Below, one piece after another: positions 34,601-43,693 of a DNA stretch of 64,000 nt; within the stretch, counting starts at the first letter, position 1; every line of letters begins with the position of its first letter. Origin of the DNA: Hyphomicrobium sp. (GTDB lineage Bacteria > Pseudomonadota > Alphaproteobacteria > Rhizobiales > Hyphomicrobiaceae). The position numbers were made by a program, and so were the translations under genes. Location of the stretch: positions 310,001 through 374,000 of the forward strand of contig JAFWGI010000012.1 of the NCBI GenBank assembly GCA_017512425.1, in the 5' to 3' direction. Under the pieces are notes generated by a model that saw only the letters and a list, made by a program, of their open reading frames with translations, was not told the DNA's origin and ran no database searches.

Positions 34601-34628
34601 CGTCAGCCTCGCAAACCGAGGTCTGACG
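34601..34628 (+). other. strong hairpin in the leader of the NDUFS4-like gene
   Basis: CGTCAG-CCTCG-CAAAC-CGAGG-T-CTGACG forms an 11-bp stem with one bulge, extended by GGA/TCC-type pairing. About 75 bp before the start codon; it may be a leader structure or the end of an upstream RNA. Confidence 0.5.
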
Positions 34629-34701
34629 ATTGTCCGCTGAACGTCGCGTGCTCGAACTCTGCCGCTCCGAAACACGCGCGTCCATCGAGGAGATAGCCAC
34701 C

Positions 34702-35007
34702 ATGCCGGCCCGCATCTATCGCCCCGCAAAAACTGCGATGCAGTCGGGGGAAGCCCGCACGAAGGAATGGCTGCTCGAATTCGAGCCGGCGTCGCGCGCA
34801 GAGCGCGATCCGTTGATGGGCTGGACGAGCTCTGCCGACACGCTCGCGCAGGTGCGCCTGGAATTCGCGACGAAGGACGAGGCAATCGCGTACGCGACGC
34901 GCAACGGCATCGCCTACACGGTCATCGAGCCAAAACCACGCACGCCGATCCAGAAATCGTACGCAGAGAACTTCAAGTTCGGCCGCATCGGCTCCTGGAC
35001 GCACTGA
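34702..35007 (+). CDS. complex I accessory subunit, NDUFS4-like (ETC complex I subunit, PF04800)
   Basis: A 101-residue protein matching the alphaproteobacterial homologue of mitochondrial NDUFS4: RIYRPAKTAMQSG at the start, WLLEFEP, MGWTSSADTLAQVRLEF and the YAENFKFGRIGSWTH end. It stabilises the NADH-binding arm of complex I. ATG 34702 with GAGGAG upstream fits the family length; the frame is open for 24 more codons upstream. Confidence 0.92.
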   Translation: MPARIYRPAKTAMQSGEARTKEWLLEFEPASRAERDPLMGWTSSADTLAQVRLEFATKDEAIAYATRNGIAYTVIEPKPRTPIQKSYAENFKFGRIGSWTH

Positions 35008-35015
35008 TGCTGGGC

Positions 35016-35056
35016 GGCGCATCCGACTCGCGTTCCGCGAGCCGGCCGGATGCGCC
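35016..35056 (+). terminator. long nested hairpin, probable terminator or REP-like element
   Basis: Outer stem GGCGCATCCG / CGGATGCGCC and inner stem CTCGCG / CGCGAG with loop TTC, starting 8 bp after the NDUFS4-like stop. There is no U-tract, so it may act as an mRNA end protector instead. Confidence 0.55.
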
Positions 35057-35148
35057 GGAGCACCACTCATATTAAATAAGAAAGAAGCGTCGGGCCCGCG
35101 CGTGCGGCCGGCTGTCCGCGGGGGAGTCGCACGCGCAAAGGATGAAAA

Positions 35149-35808
35149 ATGCCATCGCAAAATCTTAATCGCATTTTGTGGGTGTCATTGCTGCTGCTGA
35201 TCGCAGTGCTCGCCGTGCAGACGCGCGATAATCTCGAACAATTTTTCGCAGGCGTCGGCAGGCTCGATGTCACGGCCGACGCTGACGGTGATACCGTGCA
35301 GCTCTATTGGCGCGGTAAGATCGATGCGCCGATGGCGAGCCGCATCCAGGACGCTTTTGACAAGCATCGTGGTACCGCGCAGCGCTTCGTCCTTTCATTG
35401 TCGTCGCCGGGCGGCTCGCTTCAGCACGGCGGCCAAGTCGTCGCGCTTCTGCGCCAAATCCGCAGAACGCATCGGCTCGATACGGTCATCGAACGCAACC
35501 GGCGCTGTGCCTCGATGTGCGTGCCGGTTTACTTGCAGGGGCAGACGCGCCGCGCCGCTGAAAGCGCGCGCTTCATGTTCCACGAGGTGAGCTTCCGCGA
35601 ACAGTTCGCCGAGAAGGATATCGACGTCCCGGCATCGGCCAAACAGTCGGCAACCGACCGCTTATTCGAAACGTACTTCACGCCGGCTGGTGTCCCGGAC
35701 GCGTGGATACGCAAAGTCCGAGCCGATATGAGCGGCGGCAACGACGTATGGAAGACGGCGCGTGAACTCGTCGACGAGGACGCCGCAATCGTGCAGGACG
35801 TTTTCTAA
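35149..35808 (+). CDS. membrane-anchored ClpP-like (crotonase-fold) protein
   Basis: A 219-residue protein with one N-terminal membrane segment (residues ~9-24) and a ClpP/SppA-like domain facing the periplasm. LSLSSPGGSLQHGGQV gives the oxyanion loop, RRCASMCVP the likely nucleophile Ser, and ARFMFHEVS the His. Resembles the uncharacterised COG3904 group. The two cysteines flanking the Ser could form a disulfide. Activity unknown. Confidence 0.7.
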   Translation: MPSQNLNRILWVSLLLLIAVLAVQTRDNLEQFFAGVGRLDVTADADGDTVQLYWRGKIDAPMASRIQDAFDKHRGTAQRFVLSLSSPGGSLQHGGQVVALLRQIRRTHRLDTVIERNRRCASMCVPVYLQGQTRRAAESARFMFHEVSFREQFAEKDIDVPASAKQSATDRLFETYFTPAGVPDAWIRKVRADMSGGNDVWKTARELVDEDAAIVQDVF

Positions 35809-35815
35809 GTCTGGC

Positions 35816-37507
35816 TTAAACGAACAACCCGACCGACTTCTGGATCGTGACCCAGACACCCCACGCGAGTGGAATGCCGACGAGCAACCAGAACGGTATC
35901 GCCTTGGCATCGAGCCCGCCGCGGCCGATGCCATGATTGCCAGACGCCGCAACTGTCTTCTCGTGAAGCTTTGCACGCTCGGCAGCGAGTTCTGCTTCCG
36001 TCATGTGCCACTTCGGATTGACGGGACGTACGAGAAGATTGGCGATGAAGCCGATGCCAAGCAGACCTGCGAGAATGAAATAGATCGGTCCATAGATCTG
36101 ATCGGGCGGGATGCCTTCAGCTGCGCGGGTGTCGTGCAGGTAGTTGACGATCACAGGGCCGACGATGCCGGCCGTCGACCACGCGGTCAGCAGGCGGCCG
36201 TGGATTGCACCGACAAACTGTGTGCCGAACATGTCCGCAAGATACGCCGGTATCGTCGAGAACCCGCCGCCGTACATCGACGCGATGATGCAGAAGCACG
36301 CGACGACGATGGCGAGCGATTTCCATTCCGCGCCGAACGACGCCAGGACGTAGAGCGCCGCGCCGAGCACGAAGAAAATGAAATACGTCACCTTGCGCCC
36401 CAGTTTGTCGGACGACGATGCCCATGCGATGCGGCCGAAAATATTCATCAATGAGATGAGACCGACGAAACCTGCGCCGACAGCGCCCGCTGCCGCGGCA
36501 AGCGCGACATCCTTTTTGACGTCGAAGTAGCCGAGTTCCGGCTGGTTGATTAGCGCGCCGCCGAACGTTTCCTGCAACATCGGCGAGGCCGCACCGATAA
36601 TGCCGATGCCAGCCGACACGTTCATGCAGAGCATGATCCACAACAGCCAAAACTGCGGGGTCTTGTGCGCGTTATCGAGGTGCACATGGTTCGACGTGAT
36701 CATCGCGTTGCTTGCCGCCGGCGGCGTCCAGCCCTCCGGTTTCCAGCCAGACGGTGGCAGGCGGTAGTTAAACGCGCCGATGAGCATGAAGACGATGTAG
36801 ATCGCTGCGAGCGCCAGGAACGTCTGCCATACACCCGGATCGACGTCTGTTTTGAAATAGTCCATGAGGTTGGTTGCGAGCGGTGAGCCGATCATCGCGC
36901 CGCCGCCGAAGCCCATGATGGCCATGCCGGTTGCCATGCCGCGGCGGTCGGGAAACCATTTGATCAGGGTCGAAACCGGCGAGATGTATCCAAGGCCAAG
37001 TCCGATGCCGCCGATGATGCCGGAGCCGACCCACAGCATCCAAAGTTGATGCCAATGCACGCCGAGCGCGGAGATCAGCAGGCCACCGCACCAGCAGAGC
37101 GCCGCGACGACGCCGGCCTTGCGCGGTCCGGCGCGCTCAAGCCATCCGCCCCAGATTGCTGCCGAGACGCCGAGCAGCACAAAGAAGAACGTATACATCC
37201 AGCCGAGATCGAACTGACTCCAATTGCAGTCGGTCGCGGTCAATGCCTTGAGCGTGCCAGCAGCCTTCTCAGAAAACGTGACGGCGCCGGCCGAGCATTC
37301 GGGCAGCGGTTTGCCATCGGCGCCGAGCAGCGCTGCCTGCAACGGCTTCCAGAATACGGAAAAGCCGTACGCCATACCGATGCAGAGATGGATTGCGAGG
37401 GCGGCGGGCGGCACCATCCAGCGGTTGAAACCGGCTGTCGCGATGATGCGCTCCCGGTCTAATAATCCGGGCGCGTTCGCGCTGTTGCCGTCACATGCGT
37501 TTGCCAT
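35816..37507 (-). CDS. OFA-family MFS transporter (oxalate/formate antiporter type)
   Basis: A 563-residue major facilitator with 12 membrane segments and an extra hydrophilic loop after segment 1. Family marks include AIHLCIGMAYGFSVFWKPL, GGIGLGLGYISPVSTLIKWFPDRRGMATG and a central charged loop. Members exchange oxalate, formate or other small acids; in a methylotroph formate transport is plausible but the neighbours do not tell. ATG 37507 with GGGGAGA upstream; an extra 38-codon extension is rejected. Confidence 0.85.
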   Translation of the reverse strand: MANACDGNSANAPGLLDRERIIATAGFNRWMVPPAALAIHLCIGMAYGFSVFWKPLQAALLGADGKPLPECSAGAVTFSEKAAGTLKALTATDCNWSQFDLGWMYTFFFVLLGVSAAIWGGWLERAGPRKAGVVAALCWCGGLLISALGVHWHQLWMLWVGSGIIGGIGLGLGYISPVSTLIKWFPDRRGMATGMAIMGFGGGAMIGSPLATNLMDYFKTDVDPGVWQTFLALAAIYIVFMLIGAFNYRLPPSGWKPEGWTPPAASNAMITSNHVHLDNAHKTPQFWLLWIMLCMNVSAGIGIIGAASPMLQETFGGALINQPELGYFDVKKDVALAAAAGAVGAGFVGLISLMNIFGRIAWASSSDKLGRKVTYFIFFVLGAALYVLASFGAEWKSLAIVVACFCIIASMYGGGFSTIPAYLADMFGTQFVGAIHGRLLTAWSTAGIVGPVIVNYLHDTRAAEGIPPDQIYGPIYFILAGLLGIGFIANLLVRPVNPKWHMTEAELAAERAKLHEKTVAASGNHGIGRGGLDAKAIPFWLLVGIPLAWGVWVTIQKSVGLFV

Positions 37508-37792
37508 CGTTGAACAGTCTCCCCTGGGCCGGCATTCTGTGGCCTGGCTCCGGCGCAAAGTCTTGGCAGGGGCTTTTGCGATAATCAACTGTTGAATAAC
37601 GACAATCGTCGCGAGGAGCATCTGTTATGTTGCAAATTTCATATAGGCTCGGTATCGCTCGTGTGTGCGGTGCGGTGCGGTGCGGTAACGGTCAACCGAT
37701 TGCCAGAATTTGTGCAACTCCGTTTGCCGGCCTGCGCCAAACCGTATTGCGATCGAGAGGTAAGCGGTCGCACTAATTGCTTGCGAAGACGT

Positions 37793-37869
37793 GGCCCCGT
37801 AGCTCAGCTGGATAGAGCGCGAACCTTCTAAGTTCGATGTCGCAGGTTCGACTCCTGCCGGGGTCGCCA
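37793..37869 (+). tRNA. tRNA-Arg (anticodon TCT)
   Basis: Cloverleaf: acceptor GGCCCCG/CGGGGTC, D-arm GCTC...GAGC, anticodon stem CGAAC/GTTCG with loop CTTCTAA, T-arm GCAGG/CCTGC with loop TTCGACT, discriminator G and encoded CCA. Confidence 0.95.
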
Positions 37870-37992
37870 TTTTTCCCGAAGCCATCTGCGCTTTGTGCGT
37901 CGCATCGACGAACGATCTGGCTGAATTTCAAAAATCAGAACAGTTCCCGGGATAATGCGGCCGGGCAGCAACGTGCCCGGCCGCGCCGATCG

Positions 37993-39747
37993 TTAGGCAG
38001 GTGGTGGAAGCTGGAAGTAGTAATGCCCGAACAACGTGATCGCGGCGCCCGCGACGAGCGCAACGTAGGGCAGGATCCCTGCGCGCCGCGCGCCGAGGTC
38101 CTGGCTCTTGAGATCGAGATCAACCAGCATGTGATCCGGAAAACGACCTTTGTCCTGGACATAGTGCCGGAACAAGAAGACCGGGATAATAAGTGCGCCG
38201 AAAAGCAAACCGTACCAGAGCGCATTCGGATTTCCCCAAACCTTGGCGCCGACACCCATCAAGAACAAATTGAAGAAGCCAAGAATTGCGCCGAGGCCGA
38301 TCAACCAGTTCGGTGCACGATATGGCCGCGGAATATTCGGACTATCGATGCGATGGATCCATGCCGATTGGAGATTGAGGAAAATGAAGATCATGTAGCC
38401 GACATTCGACATCGACAGGATCAAATAGTAGGCGGTCGCGTCAGATGCTGCGAACGTCAACAATCCGAGATTGAAGACGAGATCCGTCCACATGGCGCGC
38501 GTCGGCGCACCGTGCTCGTTTGTGTGTGCGAGATAACGAGGCAACCATCCGTCGATCCCACCCTGATAAAGCGTGCGCGACGAACCGGCCATCGCCATCA
38601 TGATGGCGAGGATCAGCGCGAGGATCATCATCATCTCGAGCAGGTGGGTTGTGATCTGAGATCCCCCGCCAACCATGTTGCCCATCGCGGCCGCAACACC
38701 GGTGCCGTCGACGATGCCGGCTTGTGTCATGCCCTCTAGACCCAGGTGACCCTGGAAAGCCGTCGCGACGAGCGTGTAGAGAAGAACGCAAAGCAGGCCG
38801 GCAGAGATGATCGCCTTTTTGGTGTCGGTCGCCGGGTTTTTGAATTCGCGTGTGTAGCAGACAGCCGTTTCAAAGGCGTACGTCGACCATCCCGCGATGA
38901 ACAGCGCGCCCAGGAAGTACGTCCAGCCAGCGTTATTCCATTCGCCCGTCGGCGGCACCAACGGCGTGTAGTTCGCATAATTCACGCCACCGTTGAAAAA
39001 CGGAACGATACCGACGATGAGCATAGGGATGACGACAAACAGGCCAATCCACATTTGGACGCGCGCCGTGCCCAGGATGCCGCGATGCTGGATCGCAAAC
39101 GCAAAAAGCATCAGCGCCGCGCCGATGAAGAACGTCGGACCGATTTCGATGTTGGCGAGACCGAAGAAAGAAAAGCTCGCAAGCTGCATCGTGCGCAACA
39201 CAGGCGTCGCAACTTCGGTTACGGCCGCGATGGCGATCTTGGCCGCTTCTTCCGCCGTCTTTCCGTCAACAGCATTCGCATTCGCTGCAAGCCACGAGAT
39301 GACCTCTTGCGATTCAGCGGTGAACAGCGGGATCGGCGCGATAGCATTTAAAATGTAGCCGGCAGCGATCGCGCATCCGAGCGAAAGAACGGGCGACCAA
39401 GCATACCAGTTGCACCACACGTTCAGCGGCGCAATGATCTTGCTGTAACGCAACCATGCGGCTGCGCCGTAGACCGCCGCGCCGCCCGACTTGTTCTTAA
39501 ACAGCCCGGCGATTTCGGCGTAGCTGTAGGCTTGTAACAAGCCCATCACCACGGAAATCGTCCACACGACAAACGCGAGTTTGCCGGCCGTTGCTCCCAT
39601 GCCCCCGATGGATATCAAGACGAGCGCCGGCACACCGCTCGCAATCCAAAAAGCTCCCTTCCAGTCAATCGTTCGATGCAGTCCACCGATTTCCTCTGAA
39701 GCGGTGTATGCGCGCGCCTGTTGCGGCTCACCAGCAATGTCGACCAT
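37993..39747 (-). CDS. APC-superfamily amino acid/amine permease
   Basis: A 584-residue transporter with about 12 membrane segments; TIDWKGAFWIASGVPALVLISIGG begins the first helix and a large periplasmic loop (residues ~140-190) follows. It is convergent to tRNA-Arg and divergent from the XRE-cupin regulator gene, with a 237-bp shared upstream region. It probably imports the amine or amino acid used by the downstream glutamyl-amide genes. Substrate inferred from context. Confidence 0.82.
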   Translation of the reverse strand: MVDIAGEPQQARAYTASEEIGGLHRTIDWKGAFWIASGVPALVLISIGGMGATAGKLAFVVWTISVVMGLLQAYSYAEIAGLFKNKSGGAAVYGAAAWLRYSKIIAPLNVWCNWYAWSPVLSLGCAIAAGYILNAIAPIPLFTAESQEVISWLAANANAVDGKTAEEAAKIAIAAVTEVATPVLRTMQLASFSFFGLANIEIGPTFFIGAALMLFAFAIQHRGILGTARVQMWIGLFVVIPMLIVGIVPFFNGGVNYANYTPLVPPTGEWNNAGWTYFLGALFIAGWSTYAFETAVCYTREFKNPATDTKKAIISAGLLCVLLYTLVATAFQGHLGLEGMTQAGIVDGTGVAAAMGNMVGGGSQITTHLLEMMMILALILAIMMAMAGSSRTLYQGGIDGWLPRYLAHTNEHGAPTRAMWTDLVFNLGLLTFAASDATAYYLILSMSNVGYMIFIFLNLQSAWIHRIDSPNIPRPYRAPNWLIGLGAILGFFNLFLMGVGAKVWGNPNALWYGLLFGALIIPVFLFRHYVQDKGRFPDHMLVDLDLKSQDLGARRAGILPYVALVAGAAITLFGHYYFQLPPPA

Positions 39748-39817
39748 GTTTGGCTCCTAATGCTCCCTGCTGGAGCAGTCTGCCCCAACACGCGCATTCT
39801 GCCGCAGAGTTTCATTG

Positions 39818-39836
39818 GATGCAACAAATGTGCATC
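39818..39836. promoter_or_regulatory. possible operator in the permease/regulator divergent region
   Basis: GATGCA-N7-TGCATC, a perfect 6-bp inverted repeat. A related TTGCA-N5-TGCAA lies at 45165-45179 between gmaS and the oxidase gene. Both would suit the XRE-cupin regulator encoded at 39985. Confidence 0.45.
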
Positions 39837-39984
39837 ACGTTCATGTAATTCTTTTGCAGTAGACGCAATGGCGCAAGCCTGGTTGCCAGAGCCGTTCGAA
39901 CGCTGCATTCTCTCGAGGCTCTGGCGCTGCTTGAACAATTTTTCAGCTTTACAATGGGTTGGCGCTACCCGGGGAGATATCAGG

Positions 39985-40647
39985 ATGGCAAATTTGAAAG
40001 ACACCAAACGCCAGTCCGGCCCAAAGCTCATGACAAGCAAGCAGGCGTCGAAAGCTGGGGCGCCTGCCGACAAGGCCACGGTTCCGCTCGAGCGCAGGAT
40101 CGGCGAGGTGATCAAACAGCTGCGCCTGGCCGCCAACTTGACGATTGCCGAGCTGAGCGCTGGCGCTGGCCTATCCGGTCCCATGCTCAGCCGCATCGAA
40201 AACGGCGTCGCGATGGCGAGCCTCGATTCGTTAGAACGCCTGTGCGACGCGCTCGGCGTTGGGTTGTCGGATCTCTTCCGCCAGACCGATCAGAAGGGTG
40301 GCACCGCTCAACTGCTTAAGAAGTCCGAACAGATGGACGTCGTTAGGGTTGGTACGAAGTACGGTTACACCTACCGGCTTCTTTCGTACGACAAGGGGCC
40401 GCGAAAGCTATTCGAGCCGTTTCTGGTTGAAATGGACAAGAAGAGCCAGTCGTATCCCCGCTTCTCACATCCCGGCACGGAGTTTATTTTCATGTTGCAG
40501 GGTCGCGTCGAATACCGCTTCGGCGACAATACATATCTGCTCGAGCCAGGCGACGCCTTTACGTTTACAGGCGAAGTCGTGCACGGGCCGGAACGCCTGC
40601 TCGATGACCGCGCAAAATTTCTGGCAATTATTTTCTATGCGGAATGA
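39985..40647 (+). CDS. XRE-family regulator with cupin domain (PuuR-like)
   Basis: A 220-residue regulator: XRE helix-turn-helix at residues ~35-90 (IGEVIKQLRLAANLTIAELSAGAGL) and a cupin at ~145-218 (HPGTEFIFMLQGRVEYRFGD, EPGDAFTF). The family includes PuuR, which senses putrescine. It sits between the permease and the amine-utilisation genes and likely controls both. ATG 39985 follows GGGGAG; the longer frame upstream covers promoter DNA. Confidence 0.85.
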   Translation: MANLKDTKRQSGPKLMTSKQASKAGAPADKATVPLERRIGEVIKQLRLAANLTIAELSAGAGLSGPMLSRIENGVAMASLDSLERLCDALGVGLSDLFRQTDQKGGTAQLLKKSEQMDVVRVGTKYGYTYRLLSYDKGPRKLFEPFLVEMDKKSQSYPRFSHPGTEFIFMLQGRVEYRFGDNTYLLEPGDAFTFTGEVVHGPERLLDDRAKFLAIIFYAE

Positions 40648-40734
40648 CGGCGATTTGGCGGCTGGAAAAAAGTCCGGGAGCACGTGGCCCCCGGAAGTTT
40701 GAAACCAGGGAAGTTACAAGGAGAATGCGCGGCT

Positions 40735-42072
40735 TCAAACGCCCCCCGCGCCGGGGATCCAGGTGGTGCCTGCGAGCGGCACTTTCGCCATAGCGGCAGC
40801 TTCAAGCGTCAGTGCCACCAGGTCTTCAGGTTCGAGATTATGCAGATGGTTCTTCCCGCACGCGCGGGCGAGCGTTTGCGCTTCAAGCGTCATGACCTTC
40901 AGGTAATTGGCAAGGCGACGGCCAGCGGCCACCGGATCGAGCCGTTTCATCAAGTCAGGTGTTTGCGTCGTGATGCCGGCGGGGTCTTTGCCTTCGTGCC
41001 AGTCGTCGTAAGCGCCAGACGTCGTGCCAAGACGCTGATATTCGGCTTCCCATCTCGGGTCGTTGTCGCCGAGCGCGACGAGGGCGGCCGTCCCGATGGC
41101 GACAGCGTCCGCGCCGAGCGCCAGCGCTTTTGCGACGTCGGCGCCGTTGCGGATGCCGCCGGAAACGATCAGCTGAACTTTGCGATGCATGCCGAGATCT
41201 TGCAATGCCTGCACAGCCGGCCTGATCGCTGACAGCAACGGTATGCCGACGTGCTCGATGAACACCTCTTGCGTTGCGGCTGTGCCGCCCTGCATCCCGT
41301 CAAGCACAACGACATCGGCGCCGGATTTCACAGCCAGCATCGTATCGAAGTACGGACGGCTCGCGCCGACCTTGATGTAGATTGGCTTTTCCCAGTCGGT
41401 GATCTCGCGGAGTTCGTTGATCTTGACTTCGAGATCGTCGGCGCCCGTCCAGTCGGGATGCCGGCACGCCGATCGTTGGTCGATACCTTTCGGAAGTTGC
41501 CGCATTTCAGCGACGCGATCCGAAATCTTTTGGCCGAGCAGCATGCCGCCGCCGCCTGGCTTGGCACCTTGACCGATGACGATCTCGATCGCGTCGGCCT
41601 TGCGGAGGTCATCCGGATTCATGCCATAGCGGGATGGCAGGTATTGATAGACGAGGTGCTTGGATTGCCCGCGTTCTTCGGGCGTCATGCCGCCATCGCC
41701 CGTGGTTGTCGATGTTCCGGCGAGCGACGCGCCGCGTCCGAGCGCTTCCTTAGCGTTCGCCGACAGCGAGCCGAAGCTCATGCCTGCGATGGTGATCGGC
41801 GTTGCGAGCTTCAGCGGTTTCTTAGCGAAGCGCGATCCGAGCGTGACGTCGGTTCCGCACTTCTCGCGATAGCCCTCAAGCGCATAACGCGACATTGATG
41901 CGCCGAGCAGTAAAAGGTCGTCGAAATTTGGCACGCGGCGCTTCGCGCCACCGCCGCGAATATCGTAGATGCCGGTCGCTGCCGCGCGGCGAATTTCAGA
42001 AAGTGTGTAATCATCGAACGTCGCCGACTTGCGTGGCGTCGTCGGCAGCCAATTGCTCTCGTGCTTGGTCAT
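40735..42072 (-). CDS. mgsC: glutamate synthase-like FMN subunit, MgsC/GlxD type
   Basis: A 445-residue protein with the glutamate synthase FMN domain: TIAGMSFGSLSANAKEALGRG, GQGAKPGGGGMLLG and the QLIVSGGIRNGADVAKALALGADAV barrel end. In N-methylglutamate synthase (MgsABC) this subunit carries the synthase site; GlxD of rhizobia is the homologue. Last gene of the gmaS-mgsA-mgsB-mgsC order, overlapping the mgsB stop by one nucleotide (TGATG). An in-frame TTG one codon earlier is a poorer start. Confidence 0.85.
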   Translation of the reverse strand: MTKHESNWLPTTPRKSATFDDYTLSEIRRAAATGIYDIRGGGAKRRVPNFDDLLLLGASMSRYALEGYREKCGTDVTLGSRFAKKPLKLATPITIAGMSFGSLSANAKEALGRGASLAGTSTTTGDGGMTPEERGQSKHLVYQYLPSRYGMNPDDLRKADAIEIVIGQGAKPGGGGMLLGQKISDRVAEMRQLPKGIDQRSACRHPDWTGADDLEVKINELREITDWEKPIYIKVGASRPYFDTMLAVKSGADVVVLDGMQGGTAATQEVFIEHVGIPLLSAIRPAVQALQDLGMHRKVQLIVSGGIRNGADVAKALALGADAVAIGTAALVALGDNDPRWEAEYQRLGTTSGAYDDWHEGKDPAGITTQTPDLMKRLDPVAAGRRLANYLKVMTLEAQTLARACGKNHLHNLEPEDLVALTLEAAAMAKVPLAGTTWIPGAGGV

Positions 42073-42761
42073 CAATAGGCTCCCGCGTTGTCGATGTTGA
42101 AATTGTAGAGTTTGCGCGCGGAGCCGTAGCGCCGGAATTCGGCAACGTCGACTTTGTGCGCTTCGCCCGACGTCTTCAGAAGCTCTATGAGTTCTGCGCG
42201 ATGCTCGTCGCTCATGTCTTTCTCGACGCAGTCGGCGCCGAGACTTGCAACGGGGCCGCGCACATAGATGCGGGATTCGTAGATCGAGTCGCCGAGCGCT
42301 TCGCCAGCTTCGCCGAACACGACCAAGCGTCCGTTCTGGCCCATAAATGCAGATAAATGTCCGATGTCGCCTTTGACGACGATATCGATGCCCTTCATTG
42401 AAATGCCGCAGCGGGCCGAGGCGTTTCCATCAACGATCAGAAGACCGCCGCGACCGGTTGCACCGGCGCTTTGGCTGGCATCGCCTTTCACATGAATGAG
42501 GCCGGACATCATGTTTTCTCCGACGCCCTGTCCGGCACTGCCATCGATTATGATCTTCGCTTCCTTGTTCATGCCGCCGCAGTAATAGCCGACGTTACCG
42601 TCGATATTGATCGTCACAGGCGCATCGACCCCGGCCGCGATCGAATGCTCGCCGCCCGGGTTCGAGATCGTCCACAGCGTCTCGTTGGTGTCTTTGGCGA
42701 GGCGGTGCAAAGCCAGATTGAGATCGCGCAGCGATGTTTTGGATAGATCGATTGAAGGCAT
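42072..42761 (-). CDS. mgsB: glutamate synthase GXGXG-domain subunit, MgsB/GlxC type
   Basis: A 229-residue protein with the GXGXG beta-helix repeats of the glutamate synthase C-terminal domain (INIDGNVGYYCGGMNKEAKIIIDGSAGQGVGENMMSGLIHV and following). It is the structural third part of the split glutamate-synthase-like enzyme. Start ATG 42761 overlaps the mgsA stop by one nucleotide; an upstream in-frame extension is inside mgsA. Confidence 0.85.
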   Translation of the reverse strand: MPSIDLSKTSLRDLNLALHRLAKDTNETLWTISNPGGEHSIAAGVDAPVTINIDGNVGYYCGGMNKEAKIIIDGSAGQGVGENMMSGLIHVKGDASQSAGATGRGGLLIVDGNASARCGISMKGIDIVVKGDIGHLSAFMGQNGRLVVFGEAGEALGDSIYESRIYVRGPVASLGADCVEKDMSDEHRAELIELLKTSGEAHKVDVAEFRRYGSARKLYNFNIDNAGAY

Positions 42762-43660
42762 CAGGTGTGCTCCCAGAAATAGACGGTTGCGGGTTTGGGC
42801 TCCCAAACGCGAGCCGTTTTGATTCCGGGCAAGCACGTCAGGCTTTTGTATTCCGATGCGAAGGCAACGTACTGGTCAGTCTCCGCCATGACGGCGGGCT
42901 TGCAGGCGATGGGATCGCGCAGCACTCCAAAGCCCGTTTCGGTGCCGACGACGAACGTGAAAAATCCGTCGAGATCATTCAGGCTTGCGTTCAGGGCTTC
43001 ACCGAGCGACTGCCCGTTCTGCATCTGCCGCGTCAGGTATCCGGCCGCGACTTCACTATCGTTTTCAGTTCTGATCTTGATGCCATCGCGGCGCAGCTCG
43101 CGGCGCAGAGAGGCGTGATTGGAGAGCGACCCGTTGTGAACCAGGCATTGATCCGATCCCGTCGAGAACGGATGCGCGCCATTAGTCGTAACGGCCGATT
43201 CCGTTGCCATGCGCGTGTGCGAGATGCCGTGCGTTCCCGACATCTTCGCAATTCGAAATTCCTTGGCGACGTCGTCCGGATAGCCGACTTCCTTGTAGAT
43301 CTCGAGCCGCTGCCCTTCGCTCATCACCGTGACGTCCGGCAAATGGGTCGCGAGCCACGCGGTCGCCTTTGGGACTTCGGCTGAGGCAAGAGTAATGACG
43401 GCATGCGAATGCCGGCGCGTCACGTCTGCCGTGGGATCGATCGCATCAACGAGCTTCTGCGCTGCACCGGCGATGTCGTAGCCTTCCGTCGGGCCGGCGA
43501 TCGTGATCTTCGTTTTGCCGTCCTGACCGGCGCCGTAAATAGCGAACCCGGCTGAGTCCGGACCCCGGCTACACAGCGTCGACGTCATCTTCGCAAGGTA
43601 ATCACCAAGCTGCGGCTCCAGAGCCTTGTCCTTGATGAATAGTCCAGCAATGCCACACAT
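42761..43660 (-). CDS. mgsA: class II glutamine amidotransferase subunit, MgsA/GlxB type
   Basis: A 299-residue Ntn-type amidotransferase with the nucleophile Cys2 in MCGIAGLF and the glutamine site THGISHTRMATES...VHNGSLSN. In N-methylglutamate synthase this subunit releases the amine from gamma-glutamylmethylamide. First synthase gene after gmaS (33-bp gap). Confidence 0.87.
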   Translation of the reverse strand: MCGIAGLFIKDKALEPQLGDYLAKMTSTLCSRGPDSAGFAIYGAGQDGKTKITIAGPTEGYDIAGAAQKLVDAIDPTADVTRRHSHAVITLASAEVPKATAWLATHLPDVTVMSEGQRLEIYKEVGYPDDVAKEFRIAKMSGTHGISHTRMATESAVTTNGAHPFSTGSDQCLVHNGSLSNHASLRRELRRDGIKIRTENDSEVAAGYLTRQMQNGQSLGEALNASLNDLDGFFTFVVGTETGFGVLRDPIACKPAVMAETDQYVAFASEYKSLTCLPGIKTARVWEPKPATVYFWEHT

Positions 43661-43693
43661 GCTTTTGCAATCTCCTTTGAGCGCGGTCGGTGG

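Noticed and set aside
37665..37686. TGCGG tandem repeat, four units
   Set aside because: Very short simple repeat before tRNA-Arg with no further structure; no function proposed.
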